Shown piece after piece: positions 57,801 to 64,000 of a DNA stretch of 64,000 nucleotides (the first letter of the stretch is position 1; each line of letters starts with the position of its first letter). The position numbers and the translations under genes are program-made. The DNA lies in NCBI GenBank assembly GCA_012963885.1, contig DTUY01000088.1, positions 1 to 64,000 on the forward strand, written 5' to 3'. Source of the stretch: Candidatus Poribacteria bacterium. GTDB taxonomy: Bacteria; Poribacteria; WGA-4E; UBA9662. Under the pieces are notes generated by a model. It was not told the origin of the DNA. It searched no databases and saw nothing but the letters and a program-made list of their open reading frames with translations.

Positions 57801-60800
57801 GAGAAGCGCTAGATTAAATCAGTTAACTTTCCACAATTTAAAGGTTGGTAGCCACACATTTTCAGCAAAATTGACTAATGATTCACGCACCACAGTTCGC
57901 AATTTCACAATAGTACCAACTTTCACTGTAGAGATTGAGCCAAACAATTCTCCTTTTACTGCTACGCCTTTGACGAGTAACGGAATTATGCTCGGGTCAA
58001 CAAATGCTGAGCTTGATATTGATTGGTTTCAGGTAACGCTAAATAGGGAAACAAGCAGCCAACTCGATCTACATTTTGATCGGTCACAGGGAATTGGTCG
58101 AACCAATATAACTGTTCTATCATCAGATCTACAGGTTCTAAGCGAAATAGCGGCTGATCCATCGACACGCCAACGGATTCAGATAAGTCTTGGTATTGGA
58201 TTTGGGACCGACGATCTGCTGATAAAAGTGCAAGCGTCAGGAGAGAATCCAGCTGCTACCTACAATCTGTCCATAGCAAAGATACGGAGATTACCAGTAT
58301 CTATATTGGAAATTGAACCCAACGATACACTTGAAGTAACGCAATCTATTGACCTAGGCAATCAGGTTTTCGAAATTGTGGGGCGTGCGGATCGACCTCA
58401 GGACATTGATTATTTTGAACTTAATGTTCCTCTTCAGAAACTATTGACCATTAATTTCCAGTCTACTCCGAAAGCAACTGTACAGATATTGTCGGAAAAA
58501 GAGCAAATTGGTCAACTTGATAGCAAAAACAAGAATTGGGAAACAATGCTAACAACCGGCAGATATAAACTGCGAGTAGCGAATGCAAATGGTACTTATC
58601 GAATTGCCATCAAACCAAAAGAGGTCTTATTGGACAAATGGGAACTCGAACCCAACGGTGACATCAGATTTGCTACTTTAATCAAGTCCAATACGGTAGT
58701 CAACGGTTCGCTATCATTAACCGATCGAGATTGGTTCAAGCTAGTTACTAATGAGCGTGGTATTCTTAGTGTGGCGCTTTCTGGTGAATCGATACAAGAG
58801 GCAAAATTGACTCTGCATTCTGTGGTTGGCGGAACAATCAAACCCAAGATTCTATCAGCCACCAACACCACTACTTTTTCAATCGATGCTTTTCCAGGTA
58901 CCTATTACCTGAAGATCGAGGCCAACGCTTCGTTTAGCAAATACCAGCTGACGCCCGTTTTGGTTACCAAGGTTTCTCATAATGCCGTTGATCGGATTTT
59001 GGGAACAAACGAGACCCTAACTGTCCAGTTTGATTGGATTCCTGATCAGCAAGCTAACCTTCGGATCGTAAAAGCTGAACAGGTTATTGACATTCGTCCG
59101 ATGACCCATCAGGGTAATGGTCACTATGTGAGTCAGCTAAAAATGACTGACAATCTGGCTGTCGTAAAAGGCAGTCTTATCGTCGATCTAGCCATATCAA
59201 ACCATCCAGATCTTATCAACAGCTTTCTGATTGAAGATTCCATTCACATTGATACTCTACCACCTAAAATCGAGCGAATTTCCCATAAATCTGTCAGGCC
59301 TAACGGCACAGTGCTGCCGGTTGGCCTCGACCAAAATTTGATTATTCGTATGGTTGGTGAAGCTAGATCAATGGCTAGGTTTCGCATTGAAGCCGACAAC
59401 TTCTCTGTCATCGGAGAGATGTTCGATGATGGTAAACATGATGATCAGAAAATAGACGATGGGATCTATAGTGGCTTCTACACCGTTAGCCCGGGTGACA
59501 ACGTTAGCCGAGGGAAACTCATTGGTCTCCTAAAAGATTCTGCAGATAACACTAGTCAATTAGTCAGTAACATGCCGGTTGTTCTTGATACGGATCCTCC
59601 AGAAATTCAAAGCATTGCTTATACTGTCAAACGTCCGCAACAGGGATTTATTACCACCACTACGCTTCTAGCCGGAGATATTTTGACAATTACGTTGACG
59701 GGAACCCCGAATTGCAAAGCCACTTTCCATCTAGATGATATGGCAAAAGATCTGTCGCTCTTTGATGATGGCACCCATAGCGACCTAACACCAAATGATG
59801 GAATCTATACTAATTTTTATGTCGTACGGAAAGAGAACCAGACGAAGAGTGTTGCTGTCATTACCCAATTAACGGATTTAGCTGGCAACGAAAACGAGCA
59901 GATACTTTCTGAGACACTGAATATTGATACCGACCCGCCAGAAATCAAGTCAATCAGACATAGCGCTGGCAGTATAGCCTTAGTACAAGGTGATAAACTT
60001 ATCGTATATATGGAAGGCGAACCTGGCGGTACAGCCATATTTGACATCGGTTCCTTAAAAACCGATCTGCCGCTCTTCGACGATGGATCCGGTGAGGACA
60101 GCGAACCGAATGACGGAACCTACACCGGCCTGTACCAGATTGTGGCTGGCGACTCTGTCCATAACGCCATGATATCTGCCAGACTCATCGATCAAAATGG
60201 AAACAGCCAAATGATTCGTGCCGGTTCCCGTCTAACAATCGATGCTGTTCCACCAGATCCAATTAGAAATATCAAGGTGACTGATCAGCCTGATGATCAA
60301 GGTAATGTCTTGATCATCACTTGGGATCTGCTTGATCAAACAGACGATTTTGCCAGGTACCAGATATACCGCGAAACAGCGCCTATCCGATCAACGTTCA
60401 GTCTTATTCCTATCCCAATTAATCTGTTGTCGGCAAACCGAATCGAGGCAAAAGTGAACGTGCCGCGCAATAATTTCAACTATTACGTTGCTGTGACAGT
60501 GGTCGATCTGGCTGGAAACGAATCACTGACAGAAGAACGTCAGTCCATATTTGGACCGGTACAGGCGACTGATGATCTACCACCGCCATCAGTCACCAAT
60601 GTAACCGCCTCGGACAAACCGAGTGACAATGGCAAAACGTTGGTTGTCCACTGGGCGCCTGTCTTGGTAGAGGATTTTGCGCGTGTTGACATCTATGTTG
60701 AGTCGAATCAGATTAAAAAAACCAATGACCTGAAACCGGTTTTGAGTATTACTGATCCAAATGTAATCGAAGCCGAGCTGACAATTGAGCTGGATAATAC

Positions 60801-61947
60801 CAATTATTTTGTAGCTGTGATTGCGGCAGATGAAAACCAAAACAACTCGACAATAGGTACCGGCTCCATCGCTGGTCCGGTGCAAACTAAAGATGAAATT
60901 CCTCCTCTACCTGTTGTAGGTGTATCTGCTATCGATACCCTCTCTGATAATGGGAAGAGTCTCACCGTTTCCTGGACGCTGCTGGAGGAAGTTGATGTCT
61001 ATCAGGTTTACCTTTCCCTCACGCCCATTGGCACTAAAGATATACGGGGACTGAAACCGGTCATCGTTAAAGATGACAAGGAAAGAGAAAAACAGATTGA
61101 TACTCCGGCAGATGGAATTGATCTATTCGTGGCGGTAACGGCAGCTGATGTAGCCGGTAACAGATCTGAACTTGATGAAGCCAGCGTTGCTGGGCCAGTA
61201 CAATCAGTATCTAACCTGATTGTACCCAATATTCCAACGACTATTACTGCCGGGTTTGATCCTAAAACACAAATTGCTGTACCCGCGAATGAGGTCGGTA
61301 GCAGGACAACAGTCATTGATATCGTTCTGCCGACTGATGCAGACATCATTTCTCAGATCGAGGAAGCCAACTACTTTTTGGAACAAGCCCATATTGATGA
61401 CACAACAGACATTGCACTTCAAAATACAACTCGGCAATTTATTCTCAATGGTGAAAAGGGTTCTTCGTTCCAAATTACAATGTCATATGATGGGAGAGAA
61501 GTCCCTCAGGATGTTGAGAGTAAGCTACGTATTTTCAGCCTGAATCCTTACGGCCGAATTATACTGTGGGAGCTTGTCTCAGGATCTCAATTTATTGATT
61601 TTGAAAATAAGACCATTACTGCTAGTACGAATCGACTTTCCGTTTTTCGCATCGCGCGTTTACAACTGCCTAACAATCTTAACAATGTTGTTGTTCATCC
61701 CAATCCATTTAGACCCAACATCACGGAAAGCAAGGAAATAACTTTTGAGAAATTAACAGAAAACTCAATCATAGACATATTTACTTTGAACGGGGAGTTG
61801 GTGAAATCAGACATCGAAGGCAGGTCCGGTTACGCCATATGGGATGGTCGTAACGATGGTGGATCAGAGGTAGTGAGTGGACTGTATGTCTATTTGATCC
61901 GTAGTGACATCGATAAGGCTGTGGGTAAAATTCTGATTATTCGGTGA
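51841..61947 (+). CDS. Giant secreted protein (3368 aa) with PPC, FN3 and acidic-loop repeats
   Basis: Begins with a clear signal peptide (LFLSVLFLVLIPFFAYAQ). Two main modules alternate. Eight bacterial pre-peptidase C-terminal (PPC)-like domains are marked by E.EPN(N/D) and (D/L)DW(F/Y) (for example FEPNNISPLLNPNSAD, EIEPNNSPFTATPLTSNG). Eight FN3-like domains are marked by 'P..V..V.A.D.PDD.G..V.LSW' (for example VSAIDTPDDAGKSVTVSW). Four further domains have FDDGKHDDKEANDGHY-like acidic loops that resemble calcium sites. The C-terminus (VHPNPFRPNITESKEITFEK ... VVSGLYVYLIRSD) is a FlgD-like beta-sandwich similar in position to the sorting tails of the other two large proteins. It likely works as an adhesin or surface fibre. 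No protease catalytic domain was found. The 230-nt gap upstream holds no gene. Confidence 0.82.
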   Translation: MLGSKRLFLSVLFLVLIPFFAYAQQTPETRIISGVSGTVSHGDVVFMWMGQSTDRPILGYYYTLGNAEPVFTDATQVTFFDLFDGIYSFSISAIDIDGVIDPTPAFENFQVSRNVQLEVEFNGQSNFANYLQSGRILQGMSLNQHDDDWYKFDVSNVGAITVSLKRVGGTGLATAKIYQKIASDANKIAEFHIDQQNAQRQIMTIGVAEGSYFIQIQPGIVDFDFTGYTLAVSPNKLGDGVAWDVENNDTFADASPLKFPANQQLTLIGSQNSIGDLDWFTLQILRRQKLKVIFERLGASSQTMTYLYRSPVGNEVSRQVGLLEATTLNGHFAQLETYVAPGNYLFKIDNGTFQEAINYIVLLQLEEIGVGMITEFEPNNISPLLNPNSADRISLGKTLVGSSWNGNEDIDWFQISIPNLDRLDQSILHISFERSLGIGSTRLEVFSHSGIKVGELKISAQNDQSGQLSVPVNNRTLILRLTPTHESAMADYRLRPTLIKSARHLAEKALVLDEKLIVEVKLSQSVSAATFDLIGDFTSPSADFRTKNIPLIATESSGNDTALTGSYQMLLGDDATSVTVMVKLTDSDNRILNINLPNQIEIDTTVPEIKLLEHNGRGVLIAGDQLEVVLHGDVEDVEASVEIIDAETGFKAVKIPMKRIDNNWQAIYQVKPSDTIKNGIVVARLTDDAGNTATVQTQRQVNLIGKSPKIISADHDADLPLGLGQTLTVTMVATTNGTATFSINDPISMTGDGQGVYVGRYIVQEGDQLKDAKISIGFVDQSGQRVDIEVSKSLTIDGNLPESVRVLEAVDVPDDQGFRIYLKWEPSVDPTLSHYNVYLSDRPIREVGKPILGNLKTTSTVLSVPLNNVPFYIAITATDSVGNVSRISAESVVNRVKTIDNLPPNPVVLVSAIDTPDDAGKSVTVSWTHPSFDSDFHKYRIYASELSPTNSSAVLELQSEIFNVALTSVDVSTVIDNKDQFFLVTAIDKSGNESAIVEGAISAATHSTANVILDSDGLLRFQTAPIGLIHYNSPSFRWSSFRSETKYRYQLDQHSPRIINATKLLLRDLAPGSHQLRVETLDGKQSVIRRFSVSDSLLSENEPNNNSDQANNLPLNWEIRADAADIDFYQIQVEHKGVLDIYLGRNISPLTITVYRGQQPIAVGQVQPNKLSPISIGVLPESYLVVVENDSQAVSLYSLSTQFTISEVWETEPNDQVASPMPIDTVIRGSQTRQGDRDLHRLQLNQAGLLVVNVTSEDENPNMELILKDETGVVGRSKESVMTAEVKSGTYFLEITPESEYRLIATLVERANFWIDDGTKNPPRNLLRSGDSLVVDISWHGETSFSLDGVTSEVALKNPASIKIPNNLDISDVSIGVTLVNSRQNAIHFELSPPLEIHTTTPNSIQNLVAFDTPDDAGGNVTLSWARPGDLANLAGYKIYLFDEGPEEDPSASRLESEVNDPLITQISISTDVDDIDLFFAVIAVDLYGNESKITDSSTDGPVRSTNNKMPPNIISARHNATKTLVNGDILNVELTGDRSKTASFSITGVVENIKLFDDGKHDDKEANDGHYAGSYQVKPKDLAINTLVEVTLNDGKGNHATQAVAPTISVDAIPPRIKELAHDAKTPLKAGDTLSISLLAESNIIVKFEIVDKDRIVIDTNRFSLVQNIQLEDNQKPDGDKAFTMPMIDFRSSLVIQEGDDLTDGHVRATVQKLTGKAIILMSTTALTVDTISPDKVADLTAVDRPSDQGYVVRLSWQANQNSDFDHYRIYLSNTPISPYSLESIKFLTTKTESEMVKVEQNNADIYLAVTAVDVAGNIQQDLSMVTTQAIDNIPPVPVQIVLATDSPNDFGGQVTLALRSPNFEPDFAGYRVYVSGDKIAATQGLRPILTIPDRNLVNIDVPSPSDKQPYFYAITAIDTSANESQLNTGSVTLAIQSANNIGREIENPVQIVSGPIGTVRRKAVTFHLFSMAESPIVFSLNNQPLRSARLNQLTFHNLKVGSHTFSAKLTNDSRTTVRNFTIVPTFTVEIEPNNSPFTATPLTSNGIMLGSTNAELDIDWFQVTLNRETSSQLDLHFDRSQGIGRTNITVLSSDLQVLSEIAADPSTRQRIQISLGIGFGTDDLLIKVQASGENPAATYNLSIAKIRRLPVSILEIEPNDTLEVTQSIDLGNQVFEIVGRADRPQDIDYFELNVPLQKLLTINFQSTPKATVQILSEKEQIGQLDSKNKNWETMLTTGRYKLRVANANGTYRIAIKPKEVLLDKWELEPNGDIRFATLIKSNTVVNGSLSLTDRDWFKLVTNERGILSVALSGESIQEAKLTLHSVVGGTIKPKILSATNTTTFSIDAFPGTYYLKIEANASFSKYQLTPVLVTKVSHNAVDRILGTNETLTVQFDWIPDQQANLRIVKAEQVIDIRPMTHQGNGHYVSQLKMTDNLAVVKGSLIVDLAISNHPDLINSFLIEDSIHIDTLPPKIERISHKSVRPNGTVLPVGLDQNLIIRMVGEARSMARFRIEADNFSVIGEMFDDGKHDDQKIDDGIYSGFYTVSPGDNVSRGKLIGLLKDSADNTSQLVSNMPVVLDTDPPEIQSIAYTVKRPQQGFITTTTLLAGDILTITLTGTPNCKATFHLDDMAKDLSLFDDGTHSDLTPNDGIYTNFYVVRKENQTKSVAVITQLTDLAGNENEQILSETLNIDTDPPEIKSIRHSAGSIALVQGDKLIVYMEGEPGGTAIFDIGSLKTDLPLFDDGSGEDSEPNDGTYTGLYQIVAGDSVHNAMISARLIDQNGNSQMIRAGSRLTIDAVPPDPIRNIKVTDQPDDQGNVLIITWDLLDQTDDFARYQIYRETAPIRSTFSLIPIPINLLSANRIEAKVNVPRNNFNYYVAVTVVDLAGNESLTEERQSIFGPVQATDDLPPPSVTNVTASDKPSDNGKTLVVHWAPVLVEDFARVDIYVESNQIKKTNDLKPVLSITDPNVIEAELTIELDNTNYFVAVIAADENQNNSTIGTGSIAGPVQTKDEIPPLPVVGVSAIDTLSDNGKSLTVSWTLLEEVDVYQVYLSLTPIGTKDIRGLKPVIVKDDKEREKQIDTPADGIDLFVAVTAADVAGNRSELDEASVAGPVQSVSNLIVPNIPTTITAGFDPKTQIAVPANEVGSRTTVIDIVLPTDADIISQIEEANYFLEQAHIDDTTDIALQNTTRQFILNGEKGSSFQITMSYDGREVPQDVESKLRIFSLNPYGRIILWELVSGSQFIDFENKTITASTNRLSVFRIARLQLPNNLNNVVVHPNPFRPNITESKEITFEKLTENSIIDIFTLNGELVKSDIEGRSGYAIWDGRNDGGSEVVSGLYVYLIRSDIDKAVGKILIIR

Positions 61948-62034
61948 GAGATTCATCCTCCCTATCTTCATTGAGACGACATCAAGTACTTCCAAACACG
62001 TTCTTAGGGATTCGGGTAGTAGCCTATTCTTTCT

Positions 62035-63606
62035 TCAAGGAACGGGGTTATAAGGATCTTCTTGCCCGGCTTTTTGGTACCAATAGCTAATGGTGTCATA
62101 AAGACAGTAATTCCCTTCTCCCCAGCGATTGACTTTGTACTTTTCTAATACACCTTCGAAGGACATGGTGAAAGGGACATTATCGCAAATATGAAAGCGG
62201 TTGACCGAAGTATGACCATTGCCGTCAAAGGCTACATAAGGCTGACAGGCAAAAGCGCTATCGAAAGTTGGGAACGGAGGTTCGGCTGACCAGGCATAAC
62301 CGATATAATCTTCCGATCCTGTGCCAAAAGTAGAAGGGAATTTTTCTCCATCGACGAAGAATTTCTCGTCACCTTCTCCCCACCACCAATCGATATTTTT
62401 CTCTCCCCAAGCTCCATACCATCAACTTTCAGCTGGCTGATCTGGTTCCTTCCAGCAATTCCACACGTGTAGATGCATTTCGCAAAAACGTCCCTCTCCT
62501 CCAATAATCAAAAAAGGCCAATCGATATCCCTGCCATTTTGTTGAGATGATTCAAGCAAGGCGTCACGATGCCATTTGGCGTGAAACCGAAGCAGTTGGT
62601 TAGGATCCTGATACAATGGCACATGATGAAGTTGAAAATCCAACGTATAAGTTTTTTCCCCTTCATTTTTGAGCTCAATCTGTGCTTGATTAAAAGGCAT
62701 GTACCAATTGCTGTAGAAACCACCATCTGTCATGCCAACTGGGAGCGACCGAAAATGATTAATGCCAGGTACTGTGGCAAAAAAATCACCTAAAGGGGAC
62801 CAAACGCTGGGTTCTGTTTGACCATCCCATCTGACGCTGAATGTGATCTCTCGTAAAGCGTCCTGTTCGGTTGCACGATCTAAGTGCGGAACGACCTTGA
62901 GCCGATGAATAGCACGCGCTTCCTTGATTTCACAGACCTGAATGGTTTCGCCGGACGACAGATTAAGACTGAAGTTTTCAGTTATGCTGTCTTTTTTCTT
63001 AACAAATTGCCAACCTCTTTAGGACAGATATCGGTCTGCTTCAGCTAAAGCGATACACGTATTCCTGTCGAAAGTTCCATCAAATTTGGGCAAGATGGTA
63101 TCTGTCGAGAAGGTAGTGTAGGTGAAATGATAGTATCTGCCCCAGCCCGAATCAAACACGACTTTACAGTGCTGATTGAAAGGGATTGGAATAAAACGGT
63201 TACGTCCTCGGGACAGTGTTGGCATGAGTTCCAGGAAGTTCATGGGCGGAATGTCGTGATTGAACCGTTCAAAAAAATCCCGAAAAGGTATATTCACCAC
63301 CGGTTCCTGTTGATAATCTATAAAGATTCGAATATGTCCTGGTTCTGGCAATGCTGACCAGACTCTCCAAATGACGCCCGGACCCTCTTTTTCAAAGGCA
63401 ACGATTTTGTCTCCCTCTTTGTATAGATAACCACTTCCATCTGAATTAGCATCCCAATCCTGATACTGCCCAGTTTCAGCATCGTACCGAGAACGGCAGT
63501 CATAGCTGGAAAAAGCACCCGATCTTTCTCCACTTGCTGGTGGTGTCGCCAAATATTCAAGATCGTAAAGTCTCTGGACCAAGTCTCTATAGCTCAATAT
63601 CTTCAC
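62035..63606 (-). pseudogene. GH172/DUF2961 glycoside hydrolase-like gene with two in-frame stops
   Basis: A single 524-codon minus-strand frame (GTG start at 63606, GAGG about 8 nt upstream, TGA at 62035) encodes a complete DUF2961 protein but contains a TAA at 63019-63021 and a TGA at 62422-62424. Landmarks are [80 protein letters not shown] and [17 protein letters not shown]172 enzymes act on difructose anhydrides or arabinan-type substrates. No frameshift is present, only nonsense codons. It could be a pseudogene, or produce a truncated 195-aa N-terminal product. Confidence 0.85.
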
Positions 63607-64000
63607 TAATGATACCTCTTTATCTTTCTAAAATCTTATGTTATTAATAACGAACGACTCCACTCCGGCCAGATCAACAGAATACCCAAAAGTAGGCGTC
63701 AAATTTGCTTCAATGGCAATACAGCCTTGATGTCGTCCGATACCTTTCTGGACCTGTTATGAATCTCCAGCAGATACTAGCGATTGGCTTGCCCACCACG
63801 TGATCTCTAGTCAGCGAGAAAGGCTTCAGGTGTATTTCCCTCTGCATAAGTAGGGATCCCGCGTCATCATTGGAGATGATAATGCGGTGTTGACGATGGG
63901 TTGTTTTCTGATGACCAACGCCCATGTCTTAATGTTCCTGTTTCGGTATTTAATTTCCAAAATTTGTGGGGTAACCCTTGATGTCCATAATAATACGCCA
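63607..64000 (-). pseudogene. Decayed coding stretch, unrecognised
   Basis: On the minus strand one frame reads HRIIISNDDAGSLLMQRE (about 63910-63840). Another frame then gives GNTPEAFLAD before a stop, so the sequence looks like a frameshifted gene with its end near 63660. The family cannot be named. The gene may continue beyond the window. Confidence 0.25.

Noticed and set aside
1-64000. CRISPR arrays, prophage or integron structures
   Set aside because: No evenly spaced direct repeats, phage structural genes or integrase genes were seen.

Overview
The window looks like a piece of a 'Candidatus Poribacteria'-type genome (sponge-associated or related marine bacteria). This is inference from gene content: two secreted proteins carry the C-terminal signature NYPNPFNPETWIP, and around them sit phytanoyl-CoA dioxygenase (PhyH) family enzymes, a LamG protein, a sulfatase, a GH172/DUF2961 protein, a DUF6785-type membrane protein, propeller and thrombospondin type-3-like proteins, and PPC/FN3/cohesin/dockerin surface proteins. 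No rRNA, tRNA or CRISPR array was seen.

Layout. 0-5 kb: a decayed MsbA-like ABC exporter (-), then a gamma-glutamyltransferase and a PhyH dioxygenase (+). 5.2-11.3 kb: a two-gene unit of a 29-blade propeller lipoprotein and a probable outer-membrane barrel with calcium-binding repeats. 11.3-17.1 kb: a gene graveyard holding pentapeptide-repeat, flagellin, LamG, IS5-type transposase and PhoX remnants, interrupted by an intact PhyH-SDR pair. 17.2-24.4 kb: a polytopic membrane protein, a convergent ribose-type ABC uptake operon, a sulfatase and a cupin. 25-26.1 kb: a frameshifted 2-aminoethylphosphonate transaminase. 26.4-30.7 kb: a large secreted protein with Ig-like repeats, a catalytically dead caspase/legumain-like domain, cohesin-like and dockerin modules and a sorting tail. 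30.8-34.6 kb: a one-polypeptide restriction-modification enzyme behind a 35-bp palindrome. 34.5-38 kb: housekeeping folD and purD, and an ABC-2 ATPase. 38-44.4 kb: a helical protein of unknown function, then a tight operon of DUF362 protein, caspase-like/transglutaminase fusion and MoxR ATPase. 45-47.2 kb: citramalate synthase and a small zinc-ribbon protein. 47.2-62 kb: two very large secreted repeat proteins (1478 and 3368 aa). 62-64 kb: a GH172 gene broken by two in-frame stops and another decayed stretch.

How it fits together. Intact genes fall into a small biosynthetic set (folD, purD, cimA), a scavenging set (sugar ABC operon, sulfatase, PhyH, GGT) and an extracellular display set. The display set is the most unusual: a cohesin-bearing protein, a dockerin-bearing pseudo-protease and a PPC/FN3 giant share related C-terminal sorting or beta-sandwich tails. 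A second caspase-like pseudo-protease is fused to an apparently active transglutaminase next to MoxR. At least eight loci are decaying. Several carry point nonsense mutations of all three stop types, which argues for real pseudogenisation rather than only sequencing error.
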